Positions 45,206 to 54,630 of a DNA stretch of 60,166 nt are shown piece by piece; positions within the stretch are counted from its first letter, which is position 1; each line of letters begins with the position of its first letter. The notes beneath the pieces are model-generated. The model saw only the letters and a list, made by a program, of their open reading frames with translations, had not been told where the DNA came from and made no database searches. Position numbers and translations under genes: made by a program. The stretch is from contig DATKBT010000001.1 in assembly GCA_035546295.1 (NCBI GenBank), forward strand, positions 1 through 60,166, written 5' to 3'. The stretch is from DATKBT01 sp035546295 (GTDB taxonomy: Bacteria; Acidobacteriota; Thermoanaerobaculia; Multivoradales; Multivoraceae).

Positions 45206-46467
45206 ACAGGTCTCCCGGCCACGTCTCGAGACGCCGTGCGCTCCTCGGGAGGCCGAAGACGGCGGAAGGCGGCGAAGAGCAGGAGGTCGTAGAGGATCTT
45301 GACGCCGGCACCGAGGACGAGCGGCGCGGCGAGAGACGCGTGCTCCATGGCGAGCCCGGCAAGGACGGGGCCGATCGCCCAGGTCGCGAGGCGCACCAGG
45401 TTGGTGACCCCAGACACCGTCGTTCGCTCCTCCGGCGCCACGACCGCCATGACGTAGGACTGCCGCGTCGGAACGTCCATCTCGACCAGCGCGGCCCGCA
45501 CCAAGAAGAGGGTGGCGGCCACGGCGTAGGTCGGCGCGAAGGCGACCAGGACGAGCACTAAGCTCGAGGGGATGTGGGTGAAGACCATCGTGTTGACCAG
45601 GCCGATCCTGCGGGCGAGCCACGCGGCCGCGAAGTGGGACACCAGGTTGGCGAGGCGGGCGAGGAAGAAGAGCAGCGCGATGCTGAGAGCCGAGGCTCCG
45701 AAGCGCTCGAAGAAGAAGTACGAGAGCAGCGTCGTCACCAGGAGGCCGCCTCCGATCCCGTCGATGGCGAACAGGCTGGAGATCTTCCAGAGGATCGTGC
45801 GAGCTCCCGGGGAGAGCGACCTGCGGCTGGTCTCGGCGATCTCGACCGCTGGCGAAACCCGAAGGTAGAGAGCGAGCACGACGAGCGAGAGAGACGGAAA
45901 GAGGGCCAGGGTGAGGCGGCTGGAAGGGAGGGGCCCCAGCCCTCCCGCGCTCTGGAGCAACGTCGGCAGCCCGGCGAGCAGGCTGCCGACGGCGTGGCCT
46001 CCATCCTGGAGGGCGCTGTACCATGCGAAGGCCATCGTCCGCCGCTCGTCGGTCGTCGTCGACGGCAGCAGTGCCTGCTCGACGATCGAGCTCCCGCCCC
46101 GGTCCCGTCCCATGGCGTTGAGCATGCCGAGGAAGGCGGCGACGCCGCAGAGCCACGCCGAGGAGGCCATGAGGAAGGCCGATCCTCCGACCGCGCTCGC
46201 GGCCGACAGCGCCACCAGCGTTCGGCGGCGCCCGAAGCGGTCGGCGCCCACGGTGACGATCACGGCGGCGAGAGCGCTGCCAGCGAGCCCGGCAGCCGCC
46301 ACGACTCCGATCTCGCTCGTCCGGAGGCCGACCTGAGCCAGGTGGATGCCGAGCAGCACGCCGACCAGCGACGTCGCCACCGCTCGCAGCGCCGCCGCCC
46401 CGAGCAGCAGACGGCGATCGGCCTCCGCGGGCGAAGGGCTCAGAGCCCCACCCAGTCGCGCAGCCAC
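45202..46467 (-). CDS. MFS transporter inside the ABC operon
   Basis: 421 aa, 11-12 TM helices. The conserved MFS loop between TM2 and TM3 is readable as GADRFGRRRTLVALS, with the second half opening after a soluble linker near residue 185. It probably exports or imports a small molecule linked to the ABC system, such as a metal chelator; the substrate is not predictable. The start is uncertain: no ATG exists near TM1, and I take GTG 46467, which overlaps the preceding gene by 28 bp and has a TGGAG ribosome binding site. Finding an MFS gene between a binding-protein gene and its permease gene is unusual. Confidence 0.8.
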   Translation of the reverse strand: MAARLGGALSPSPAEADRRLLLGAAALRAVATSLVGVLLGIHLAQVGLRTSEIGVVAAAGLAGSALAAVIVTVGADRFGRRRTLVALSAASAVGGSAFLMASSAWLCGVAAFLGMLNAMGRDRGGSSIVEQALLPSTTTDERRTMAFAWYSALQDGGHAVGSLLAGLPTLLQSAGGLGPLPSSRLTLALFPSLSLVVLALYLRVSPAVEIAETSRRSLSPGARTILWKISSLFAIDGIGGGLLVTTLLSYFFFERFGASALSIALLFFLARLANLVSHFAAAWLARRIGLVNTMVFTHIPSSLVLVLVAFAPTYAVAATLFLVRAALVEMDVPTRQSYVMAVVAPEERTTVSGVTNLVRLATWAIGPVLAGLAMEHASLAAPLVLGAGVKILYDLLLFAAFRRLRPPEERTASRDVAGRPV

Positions 46468-47468
46468 GGCTGGATCCGCTCCATGCTCTCGGCGACTTCG
46501 GCGTAGTCGACCGCCATCGGCCGAAGGCCGGAGACGGGCTGCACGGTCTCCGGAACGTCGATGTCGGCCCGCAGGGGCATGTGAGCTGCCGAGGCTGCGA
46601 GCTGTCGCTCGGTCTCGGCCGACAGCAGGCAGTCGACCATCCGCCGCCCGGCGGCCGGGTTCGGAGCTCCCGCCATGAGCACCACCGAGGTCGGCATGAT
46701 GAGCGTCCCCAGGCCCCCTTGATCGGGGTAGACGACCTCGACTGGGAGCCCCTCGGAGAGCGCGACGTAGGCATCGTCTGTATCGGTCAGGCCGAACGCT
46801 ACCTGCCCCGAGGCGACGAGACGCTTCACCTCGCCGTTCGAGCTCGCGATCCGGACCTCGTTTTCGCGCAGGCTGTCGAGAAAGCGCCTCGCTTCGTCCT
46901 CTCCCCACGCCGACGCGAGCGCGGCGACGTGCATGGTGGTCGTGCCGAAGAGCGGGTTGGCGATCGCCGCCTGACCGCGCCAGCGCGGGTCGGCTAGATC
47001 ACGAATCGAGGTCGGCCGCTCGCCCGCGGGGATGCTCTCGGTGTTCACGAGCAGCACCCGGGCGCGAGCCGCCAGCCCGGTCCACGAGCCGTCCGCGGCT
47101 CGGAAGGCGTCCGGAATGGCGCTCGCCTCGGCCGATGGGTAGGCCTCGACCAACCCCCGGGACACGAGGAGAAAGGGCCGCACGGGATCGCCGGACCAGA
47201 AGACGTCCGCCTGCGGGTGGTCGGCCTCGGCGATCAGGCGGTTGAGCACGCCCGTGCTCTTGGTCTCCTCGGTGTCGAAGACGGCCCGCACGGAGAGGCC
47301 GAAGCGGCCCTCGCAGGATCGCAGCACGGGCTCGGAGAAGATCTGGTCGACCGAGGTGTAGACGACCACCTTGTCGGAAGCCTCCGGGCCCGTGCATGCC
47401 GCCGGGAGCGCCAGCAGGAGGGCCGGCAGGAGCGAGGCCACCCGTGCTCGTAGGTTGTCAGCCCTCAT
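46440..47468 (-). CDS. ABC substrate-binding lipoprotein (ferric-ion type)
   Basis: 342 aa. The signal peptide ends in a lipobox (LPAACTG). The mature domain matches AfuA/FbpA-type periplasmic binding proteins: VVVYTSVDQIFSEPVL, then VRAVFDTEETKSTGVLNRLIAE, PQADVFWSGDP and GLTDTDDAY. These usually bind Fe3+ directly or as a small chelate. The iron-binding tyrosine pair common in FbpA is not obvious, so the ligand could differ. ATG 47468 overlaps the stop of the upstream lipoprotein gene (ATGA). Confidence 0.88.
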   Translation of the reverse strand: MRADNLRARVASLLPALLLALPAACTGPEASDKVVVYTSVDQIFSEPVLRSCEGRFGLSVRAVFDTEETKSTGVLNRLIAEADHPQADVFWSGDPVRPFLLVSRGLVEAYPSAEASAIPDAFRAADGSWTGLAARARVLLVNTESIPAGERPTSIRDLADPRWRGQAAIANPLFGTTTMHVAALASAWGEDEARRFLDSLRENEVRIASSNGEVKRLVASGQVAFGLTDTDDAYVALSEGLPVEVVYPDQGGLGTLIMPTSVVLMAGAPNPAAGRRMVDCLLSAETERQLAASAAHMPLRADIDVPETVQPVSGLRPMAVDYAEVAESMERIQPWLRDWVGL

Positions 47469-48271
47469 TCGCCCGGCTCCGGTTCGGATTCGACCGGATC
47501 CAGAATCCGGACCGCGAAGTCGTCGAACCAGGTCACACTGTCGGCCTTGGTCCAGAGGCCGACCTTCCCGGGACCCGTGAAGGTGTCGTCCTCGACCTGG
47601 AACAGCTCCCGTCCGTCGAGGAACGCTGTGAAGAGATTCCCACGAACGACCACCCCGAGACGGCTCCAGCTCTCCGGCGGGACCTCGACGTCGAGCCCGT
47701 AGGTCCGACCCCGGCCCAGGAGGTCGAGGTCGCTCCTCTTCCCGGCTTCCATCTTGTAGAGCACGACGTTGTCCTCGAGCGCGTTGGCACGGAGCACGTA
47801 GTAGTTGTCGGCGTCCTGGTAGCGCCAGATGACGCCCATCGCCTGGTCCTTGCGGCCCGAGATCGGCTTGCCCACGACTTCGAGCTCGACGTCGCGGCCG
47901 ACGAGTGAGTCGAGGACAAGGAGCGGAAAGCGATTCCCGGTGCGATCGTCGTCGAGCTGAGCGACGGCCTGTCGACCGGAGGGGGCGTCGAGAGCCTCGA
48001 CGACCCGCCATTCCCCTTGCGCCCCTTGGCCCGAGTGAACGGGTGTGAAGCCCTGAGGAGGGCTTCCCAGCGGGTCGTCGTCGAAGGCCCACCTCTGCCA
48101 CTCCTTCGCGCTCCCGTCGCTTGTAGCGGAAGCTTCCACAGGAGGCGTCGCCACCGCGGAGGACCCCTCTTGAACCTGCGATCCGCCTTGCTGACAAGCG
48201 CCCCCGAGGCAGGCGGCGAGGATGGCGACGAGTTGAATGAAGCGAGTGATCACAGCACGTGTTCTTGGCAT
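47465..48271 (-). CDS. Lipoprotein with concanavalin-like (LamG/DUF1080-type) domain
   Basis: 268 aa. Signal peptide with lipobox (LGGACQQ, Cys about residue 26), then a Ser/Thr/Gly linker and a beta-sandwich domain whose strands fit the DUF1080/LamG type: WQRWAFDDDPLGSPPQGF, VIWRYQDADNYYVLRANAL, VEVPPESWSRLGVVVRGN, VGLWTKADSVTWFDDFAVR. Such domains bind or cleave sugars; some are annotated as 3-keto-disaccharide hydrolases. It is first in the ABC operon, so it may present a ligand or glycan complex to the importer. Start ATG 48271. Confidence 0.78.
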   Translation of the reverse strand: MPRTRAVITRFIQLVAILAACLGGACQQGGSQVQEGSSAVATPPVEASATSDGSAKEWQRWAFDDDPLGSPPQGFTPVHSGQGAQGEWRVVEALDAPSGRQAVAQLDDDRTGNRFPLLVLDSLVGRDVELEVVGKPISGRKDQAMGVIWRYQDADNYYVLRANALEDNVVLYKMEAGKRSDLDLLGRGRTYGLDVEVPPESWSRLGVVVRGNLFTAFLDGRELFQVEDDTFTGPGKVGLWTKADSVTWFDDFAVRILDPVESEPEPGE

Positions 48272-48364
48272 GGCCTTCTCCTTTTCAGCGCCCGTTCGAG
48301 CGGTCGTGTGTCGTCGCGTCGGCGTCGACTCGGGAGCTCTCGGGCTGGTTTCCCAGTACGGGGT

Positions 48365-49404
48365 CTACTGTCCATCAGGCCTGGCCTGCTGCCGAATCGC
48401 GACGGCACCGACCGCAAGTCGCTTGGGTGAGCGGCCGACATCCACGGTGGCGACCAGCTCGCGCTTCGATACATCGATCAGGCTGACGTCGTTCGAGCCC
48501 GTGTTGCTGACGACCGCGATCCGGCCATCAGGTGTGAGCTCGACCCAGTTGGGATCGCGACCCACGGGAATACGCTCGAGGAGCTTTCGATCGCTCGTCC
48601 GAACACCGCCACGTCATTCGAGGTCTGCCTCGTCAACCAGAGCTCTCTCCCGTCCGGGGTGAGCGCCGGGCCGTGGGCGTCCTTGCCCTCTGGGGCAAAC
48701 ACCGATGCATCGAAGGCGATTCGATCCACGACCGCTCGTTGTCGGAGGTCGATGATCAGCACGCCGTTGAGCCAACGCATCGTTTGGTAGGCCATCGCCC
48801 CGTCACCGGTGACAGCCAGTACGCGCGGCCAACCGAACAACGGGATCTCGTGCAGTACGTCCCAGGATTCGGCGTCGAGCGCGACCAGCTTCATGTCGCC
48901 CTCGCAAGTGATGTAGATGATGTTGCCGTCGGGGCTGCGCTGCGCGATGTGGGGCCGACGCCCGATGGGAACGACCCGAGCCACCTTTCGATCCTCGACG
49001 TCCACGACGGAGACCGCGTCCGCGCCGTTGAGCGTTACGAAGACGTGGCGCCCGTCAGCCGAAGTCGCAATCTGGTTGGGTCGGTCGCCTACGTCGATGT
49101 TCGACAAGACTTCGTTGGATCGGGGATCGATGACTGAAAGCGTTCCGCTTCCTTCGTTTGACACATAGACAGCCGTTCCGTCGGGAGCGATCGCAACGCC
49201 GTGGGGCTTGTCTCCCGTCGCCACCTCGGCCACGAGGCGATGCGCGGAGGGATCGATCACCGAGATGCCGTCGCCTCCGAAGTTCGTGACGTAGGCGCGA
49301 ACGGATCGTTCGGTCTGGGGTTGCCCGATGGCTTCCGGAGTCGGCTGAGAGGCCGAGCCCGTCGCGCCCAGTATGCTCGCCAGAACACCTGCGATGAACT
49401 TCAT
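48365..49404 (-). pseudogene. YncE/YVTN-type beta-propeller protein with a frameshift
   Basis: From ATG 49404 (behind GGAGAG) a signal peptide (MKFIAGVLASILGATGSAS) leads into seven-bladed YVTN-type repeats (AYVTNFGGDGISVIDPSAHR; AVYVSNEGSGTLSVIDPRSN; and so on). After NDVAVF, near 48598, the frame is lost; a one-base restoration there gives SDRKLLERIPVGRDPNW, VVSNTGSNDVSLIDVSKREL and a stop at 48365. Without the fix the protein ends in nonsense near 48478. Real frameshift or a sequencing error; the two halves are otherwise well preserved. Family members are secreted propellers found in metal and redox gene neighbourhoods. Confidence 0.75.
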
Positions 49405-49465
49405 GAGCTCTCCTTCGAGATTCAAGGTGCGGGTTCTTGTCTTCGCTTCTCATCTCCGAGCCCTT

Positions 49466-50866
49466 TCAAACCTGCCGGAGGAGTTGCACGACCACCGTCC
49501 AAAGAAGCCCGGCGACTGCTCCGGCTCCCAATGTCTTGATCATTCCCCACCGCAGACCGAAGAGTGCGGCAAAGGCTCCCACGGCGATCATCGTCGCCCC
49601 AGGATCGAGCGTCTCCAGATCGGGGGCATGCAGGCGAAGAAGGCCGAGCTCGACGTCGTTCACCTGTCCGAACAACGTGTGGAGAGCGAACCAGACCGCC
49701 AGGTTCAAGATGACCCCGACCACCGCCGCGGTGATGGCCGACAGGGCGTCGGTGAGGGCCTTCCGCCCACGCAGCCACTCGATGTACGGAGCGCCGATGA
49801 AGATCCACAAGAAGCACGGGGCGAAGGTGACCCAGGTCGTCACCACCGAGCCCAGCAGCCCGGCGACCAGCGGATCGAGGCTGCCCGGGTTGCGATAGGC
49901 GCCCATGAAACCGACGAACTGAACCACCTGGATGAGCGGCCCGGGCGTCGTCTCGGCCATGCCAAGGCCGTCGAGCATCTCGCCCGGCGCGAGCCAGCCG
50001 AAGTCCTCCACCGCCCGCTGCGCGATGTAGGCGAGCACGGCGTAGGCACCTCCGAAGGTCACGATCGCGGCCTTGCTGAAGAAGAGGCCTTCCCGGAGGT
50101 AGACGCCTTCGCCTGCGACGACCCACAACACCAGGATCGGGGCCCACCAGATCACGAGCCAGGTGGCGGCCACCGATGCGGCCCTCCGAAGCGAGGGCCG
50201 CCGTGCTCGATCTCCATCCGACGAGCCCTCGTCGTCGCGGCCGTCGAGAGACGGGGTGGTGGTGGTGGTGAGGCCGGGCAGTCGCCATCGGCCACCGACC
50301 CACCCCACGAGACCAGCGCCCACCACGATCCACGGGAACGCAACGTCGAAGAAGAAGATCGCGACGAAAGCGCTCGCGGCCACCAGCACGCGAGCCGGCG
50401 ACCGCAAGGCGCGGCGTCCGATCCGAACCAGCGCCTCGACGACGACCGCCAGCACAGCCGGTTTCAGGCCGAAGAAGAGGGCGGCGACGATCAGTGTCTC
50501 GCCGAGCTCGGCGTAGACGACACTGAGCACCAGGATCGACAGGAAGCCGGGAAGGACGAACAGAAGACCGGCGGTGAGGCCGCCGAGCGTCCGGTGCAGC
50601 AGCCAACCGACATAGGTCGCGAGCTGCTGCGCCTCGGGTCCCGGCAGCAGCATGCAGTAGTTGAGGGCGTGGAGGAAACGCTCTTCGGAGACCCATCGCT
50701 TCTCGTCGACCAGGATGCGTTGCATGACGGCGATCTGCCCAGCCGGCCCACCGAACGAGAGGGCGGCGACCCGAGCCCACACCGAGCAGGCTTCGCGGTA
50801 CGAGATCTCTTCGGTCGAGCGCGGCGTGGCGCCGGGCAGGCTCCGGTTGGGCTCCAAGGAACTCAT
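49466..50866 (-). CDS. chrA: Chromate transporter
   Basis: 466-aa CHR-family chromate efflux protein, long (two-domain) form with about 10-12 TM helices. Family motifs: FGGPAGQIAVMQ in the first half and FGGAYAVLAYIAQR with PGEMLDGLGMAETTPGPLI in the second. It expels chromate from the cytoplasm. It belongs to chromate unit copy 1, where it is the only intact gene; its start overlaps the stop of a truncated omp (ATGA), the same coupling as in copy 2. The 3' end (49466) is near the YncE gene. Confidence 0.93.
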   Translation of the reverse strand: MSSLEPNRSLPGATPRSTEEISYREACSVWARVAALSFGGPAGQIAVMQRILVDEKRWVSEERFLHALNYCMLLPGPEAQQLATYVGWLLHRTLGGLTAGLLFVLPGFLSILVLSVVYAELGETLIVAALFFGLKPAVLAVVVEALVRIGRRALRSPARVLVAASAFVAIFFFDVAFPWIVVGAGLVGWVGGRWRLPGLTTTTTPSLDGRDDEGSSDGDRARRPSLRRAASVAATWLVIWWAPILVLWVVAGEGVYLREGLFFSKAAIVTFGGAYAVLAYIAQRAVEDFGWLAPGEMLDGLGMAETTPGPLIQVVQFVGFMGAYRNPGSLDPLVAGLLGSVVTTWVTFAPCFLWIFIGAPYIEWLRGRKALTDALSAITAAVVGVILNLAVWFALHTLFGQVNDVELGLLRLHAPDLETLDPGATMIAVGAFAALFGLRWGMIKTLGAGAVAGLLWTVVVQLLRQV

Positions 50867-51058
50867 CGTGAGACCTGCACCCCGAGATATGCCGTCAGGT
50901 CGGGACCCTCTCCAGAGAAGGCGCGCCCCGCCGAGGCCAGAAGAGCCAGTCTGTCGCCGAGATCGAACGCAATCCCCGCGTTGAATCGAGTGAGCTCATG
51001 CCCGGCTCCCGCGACCCACGAGGCGTACATCTCTGCGACCAGCTCCAGCTTCGGGCGC
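50863..51058 (-). pseudogene. Truncated omp gene of chromate unit copy 1
   Basis: Only the last ~64 codons remain, nearly identical to the C-terminus of the intact gene at 53869 (PKLELVAEMYASWVAGAGHE, AFDLGDRLALLASAGRA, LTAYLGVQ). It joins the chrB remnant at about 51059, where about 620 bp present in copy 2 are missing. Its stop codon still overlaps the chrA start. Confidence 0.82.
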
Positions 51059-51266
51059 TGCCTCGCGAGAGTCGATCGGCATCGTCGGTCGCGATCTCGA
51101 CCAGACCGCGGATGAGCCTCTCGACTCCAGGCGTCTCGGGCCGCGAGAACTTCTCGTCGCCGATGTCGATCTCGTGGACAATCTCCGCGAGGGCGGAAAG
51201 CGCGTCGTCCTCGGGCGCGAACCGTTCGGCCAGCACCTCGAAGGTGCACCGGTCCCCTTGGTGCCT
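51059..51266 (-). pseudogene. Truncated chrB of chromate unit copy 1
   Basis: About 208 bp matching the part of intact chrB (54620) that encodes HQGDRCTFEVLAERFAPEDD, LAEIVHEIDIGDEKFSRPET and VEIATDDADRLSR. The 5' two thirds of the gene and its 3' end are gone. Similarity stops sharply at 51266. The next 92 bp to the NHL gene hold nothing. Confidence 0.82.
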
Positions 51267-51358
51267 GAATCGTCGCCGGGCATCGGCTCGACATGTGATC
51301 GCGCACCCCCAGAGTCCCGGTCGATCTGTGCAGCGCCTCGAGGTTTTTCGATGCGAGC

Positions 51359-52468
51359 TCAGCGCAACCACACCTTCCGCAACCGGTGATTGCTTTCCTC
51401 GCTGACCACGAGCACGCCCTCGGCGGTCATGACGACATCGAGCGGGCGGTTGAACTGCGCCTGCGGCCCGGGGCCGTCACGGAAGCCGCCCGTGCCGTCG
51501 CCTGCGATGGTGCTGACCTGCCCGGCAGGCGTCACCGCACGGAGAAGATGATTGTTGCGGTCCGCGACGTAGACCGTGCCGTCGGCACCAATGGCAAGGC
51601 CGGTGGGATTGTCGAAGCGCGCGGCGGCGCCCGTGCCGTCGGCCGTGCCCGGCTCGCCGTTGCCGGCCAGAGTCATCACCGTGCCATCGAGATCGACGCG
51701 CCGGATCGCGTGGTTGTTCTGGTCGGGCACGAACAGGCGGCCCGTGGCGTCAGCCTTGACGTTGTACGGCTGGTTGAACCGTGCCGCGTCGCCGCGTCCG
51801 TCGGCCATTCCCGCCTCCCCGTTGCCGGCAATCGTCGTCACCTCCCGGCTCCCGAGATCGATGGCACGGATGGCGTGATTGCGATAGTCCGCGACGTACA
51901 GCGTGGCACCGTCTGGACTGAGCGCCAGCCCGTATGGTTCGTTGAACTGCGCGGAAGCAGCCGGGCCGTTGGCGAACCCCGCCGTCCCGGTGCCAGCGAC
52001 CGTGGTGACCTGACCGGACGGATCGATCGACCGGATCGTGTGATTGTCGCGATCGGCTACGTAGACGATGCCGGCGCTATCGACCACCCCGGCAATCGGC
52101 TGGCGAAAGGCCGCCTCGGCACCCGTGCCGTCGGCGTCGCCTTCCGTGCCTCCGGCCAGCGTACGGATCGAGCCGTCGGGCGCCACCACGCGGATGGCAT
52201 GGCTTCCCCGATCGCTGATGTACACATTGCCCGCCGCATCGAGCGCCAGGCCGTGCGGCCGGTTCAGTTGCCCCGTGCGTGCGTCGCCGTCCACGAGCCC
52301 CGCCTCACCGGTGCCCGAGAACGCCTCGACCCGCACCTGCGTCTCCTCCGGCTCCTGGGCCTCTTGTGTCTCCTGCGTGTCGGCGCACGCGGCCATCACG
52401 AACGCGGCCAGCAGGAGGCCGGCACCTGCGGTCACATGCCGACTCGTGCCCGTCATGTGTCGCTCCAT
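51359..52468 (-). CDS. NHL-repeat beta-propeller lipoprotein
   Basis: 369 aa. Lipoprotein signal with lipobox (VMAACAD). The rest is a six-bladed NHL propeller; each blade has the pattern FxxPxGLAxxxxGxxYVADxxNHxIRxxxxxGxVxTxAGxGxxGxADG, about 55 residues long and very regular. Extracytoplasmic NHL propellers bind ligands or act as scaffolds; no active site is visible. Genes of this type are common in acidobacteria. Start ATG 52468 (or 52456). It sits between the two chromate units. Confidence 0.9.
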   Translation of the reverse strand: MERHMTGTSRHVTAGAGLLLAAFVMAACADTQETQEAQEPEETQVRVEAFSGTGEAGLVDGDARTGQLNRPHGLALDAAGNVYISDRGSHAIRVVAPDGSIRTLAGGTEGDADGTGAEAAFRQPIAGVVDSAGIVYVADRDNHTIRSIDPSGQVTTVAGTGTAGFANGPAASAQFNEPYGLALSPDGATLYVADYRNHAIRAIDLGSREVTTIAGNGEAGMADGRGDAARFNQPYNVKADATGRLFVPDQNNHAIRRVDLDGTVMTLAGNGEPGTADGTGAAARFDNPTGLAIGADGTVYVADRNNHLLRAVTPAGQVSTIAGDGTGGFRDGPGPQAQFNRPLDVVMTAEGVLVVSEESNHRLRKVWLR

Positions 52469-52493
52469 GGTGTCTCCTTCCTGTTCCTGTCAG

Positions 52494-53399
52494 TTATCGC
52501 CCGGTGGCGTTCGTCCCGAGCAGGTCGACGGCAGCGCGGACGCCCTGCGCGAGCCGCGCGGCCGGGCCAGTGCCGTAGTAGTGGAGGAAGATGACCACGG
52601 GCTCCACACCTGTCATGTGGTGATGGATCGCGACAATGTCCAGGCCGTTGGCGCGCAGGGCCTTCAGCACCGGGGTCACTTCGTGCGCGAGCATCGCGAC
52701 ATCGCCCGCGACCATGGCATCCTGATCCGTGCCCGCGAAGGCGGCCCACGTGTTGAGCCCCATCCGCGCGTTCATGCGGGCGCCGTGCTCGCGGAGGTCG
52801 ACGTCCGGACGGCCGATCGTGATCTTGAACACCGGCCCGTTCTGTGCGCCCGGATGGCCGATGATCTCCGCCAGCCGCGCGGAGTTCAACGTCCCACCCG
52901 CTGGCGTCGCGGTCGAGGGCGCGGCCCCCTTCGCAGCCTGATCGATGAGGTCTATTGCCGGCTTGATGCGGCGCGCGAGGTCGGCAGCCGAACCCATCCC
53001 GTGCACGTGCATGTAGAAGACCCGGGGCTGCTCCCAAAAGAAGTGATTGTGCAGCGCCGTCACGTCCAGGCCGTTGTCGAGAATTGCCGACATGACCGGG
53101 TTCACCTCGTCCTCGGTGAGCACGAGGTCGCCCATCATGACCTCCGTCCCGTCGCTCGCTTTCGCCAGCGCGACCCAGCCGCCGAATCCGAACGGCGTCG
53201 GCGCCGGCCGGCCATCGATCGTCACGGTCAGATCCGTGCGCGGGACGTTCACTTTCAACACGTTGTCCGCGAAGTCGCCGGTCTTCCCCAGCGTCGCCAA
53301 CACCGCCTGGTACTCACCAGGGATCTCCTGCGACACGGCGTGTCCGCCTCCCCCCAGGACGAGGAACAAGAAGAGCGCGGTCCTGCTGCACCACTTCAT
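52494..53399 (-). CDS. DUF1259-family secreted protein (LpqO-like)
   Basis: 301 aa. Signal peptide (ALFLFLVLGGGGHAVSQ). The two-fold DUF1259 repeat is clear: each half has a GRxxxxTPFGFGGWVAL or FKITIGRPDV-type strand, a GDLVLTEDEVNPVM or GDVAMLAHEVTPVL helix and an ALHNHFF or AIHHHMTG His motif followed by VFYMHVHGMG or VIFLHYYGTG. The conserved histidines suggest metal binding; the family's function is unknown. ATG 53399 follows AAGGAG. A second, decayed DUF1259 gene is at 56295. Confidence 0.88.
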   Translation of the reverse strand: MKWCSRTALFLFLVLGGGGHAVSQEIPGEYQAVLATLGKTGDFADNVLKVNVPRTDLTVTIDGRPAPTPFGFGGWVALAKASDGTEVMMGDLVLTEDEVNPVMSAILDNGLDVTALHNHFFWEQPRVFYMHVHGMGSAADLARRIKPAIDLIDQAAKGAAPSTATPAGGTLNSARLAEIIGHPGAQNGPVFKITIGRPDVDLREHGARMNARMGLNTWAAFAGTDQDAMVAGDVAMLAHEVTPVLKALRANGLDIVAIHHHMTGVEPVVIFLHYYGTGPAARLAQGVRAAVDLLGTNATGR

Positions 53400-53469
53400 A
53401 GTCGATCTCCTTACGGCTGGCTGATTCGTACGCCCGTAACGTTCTGCTCTATACCCTGAAACGCTCGTT

Positions 53470-53872
53470 ACACGCGGCCGTCGAGAGACCGCGCGGTGGT
53501 TGTGGTGAGACCGGGCACTCGCCATCGGCCACCGACCACCCCACGAGACCAGTGCCCACTACGATCCACGGGAACGCAACGTCGAAGGAGAAGATCGCCA
53601 CGAAAGCGCTCGCGGCTACCAGCACGGAGCCGGCGAACACAGGGCGCGGCGTCCGATCCGTACCAGCGCCTCGACGACGACCGCCAGCACCGCGGAAATC
53701 CACCGCTTCTCGTCGACCGGGATGCGTAGCATGACGGCGATCTGCGCCCTGGCCCACCGAACGAAAGGGCGGCGACCCGAGACCACACCGAGCAGGCTTC
53801 GCGGTACGAGAGCGGTTCGGTCAAGCACGGCGTGGCGCTGGGTTGCTTCCTACTGTGCTCCAGGGTGGTCAT
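53470..53872 (-). pseudogene. Truncated chrA of chromate unit copy 2
   Basis: The start (LSYREACSVWSRVAALSFGG) matches intact chrA (50866), then a one-base loss shifts the frame, about 240 bp are deleted near 53695, and similarity ends at about 53470, before the second half of the protein. Not functional as a transporter. The ATG still overlaps the omp stop. Confidence 0.85.
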
Positions 53873-54630
53873 CGCAAGATCTGTACCCCGAGATATGCCG
53901 TCAGGTCAGGACCCTCTCCAGTGAGGGCGCGCCCCGCGGAGGCCAGAAGAGCCAGTCTGTCGCCGAGATCGAACGCAATCCCCGCGTTGAATCCAGTGAG
54001 CTCGTGCCCGGCTCCCGCGACCCACGAGGCGTACATCTCTGCGACCAGCTCCAGCTTCGGGCGAGCTGCCAGGCCGACGGCCACCCCTGCGAACCAACCG
54101 TCCTCCTCGCCCTCTACGACGAGGTAGCCGGCCTCGGCCGACATCTCGACCTTGCCGAAGACCTGGGCGGCCTGAACGGGCAGGGAAAGCGACGAACCGT
54201 CGCCGACCAGCGTCTCGTCGGTGCCTGGGACGGGGAGCTCGACCTGCGGATAGACGGACACCCGCAGCCCTTCCTCTCCCCGGTCGAGAAACCGCCACTT
54301 GACCCCGAGCTCCCAGAGCCCGAGCCCGCTCCGCGTGCTCCCGACCCGCGGGTCGCTGACCGCCCACGGCACTTCGAGCTTGAGCTGGATCCGATCTCCC
54401 AAGCCGTAGTTGAGGTCCAGAACCGGGGCTGCGATCCACCGGTCGCCGTCGAGCTCCTCCCCCTCGCCGGCAATGTTGATCTCCCACCGTCCGGCGCCCG
54501 GGGTCCCAGGGTCTTCGGTCACGAGTGGGGGGCCGCCCTGCGCGAACGCCAGGCCTCCTACGAGGGCGCTCGAGATCGCGAGCACCACCGCGAGGGAGAG
54601 GGACGGTCTGGGCGTTCGATCACCCTGCAT
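53869..54630 (-). CDS. Outer-membrane beta-barrel protein of the chromate unit
   Basis: 253 aa. Signal peptide (LAVVLAISSALVGGLAFAQG), then alternating strands with aromatic ends (WEINIAGEGEELDGDRWIAA; IQLKLEVPWAVS; ELGVKWRFLD; VSVYPQVELPVPG; AGYLVVEGEEDGWFAGVAVG; LTAYLGVQILR), as in small outer-membrane barrels annotated as transporters near chrB. Its role in chromate resistance is inferred from the linkage. ATG 54630 has a ribosome binding site GGGAGG and overlaps the chrB stop by 11 bp. The equivalent in copy 1 is truncated. Confidence 0.82.
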   Translation of the reverse strand: MQGDRTPRPSLSLAVVLAISSALVGGLAFAQGGPPLVTEDPGTPGAGRWEINIAGEGEELDGDRWIAAPVLDLNYGLGDRIQLKLEVPWAVSDPRVGSTRSGLGLWELGVKWRFLDRGEEGLRVSVYPQVELPVPGTDETLVGDGSSLSLPVQAAQVFGKVEMSAEAGYLVVEGEEDGWFAGVAVGLAARPKLELVAEMYASWVAGAGHELTGFNAGIAFDLGDRLALLASAGRALTGEGPDLTAYLGVQILR

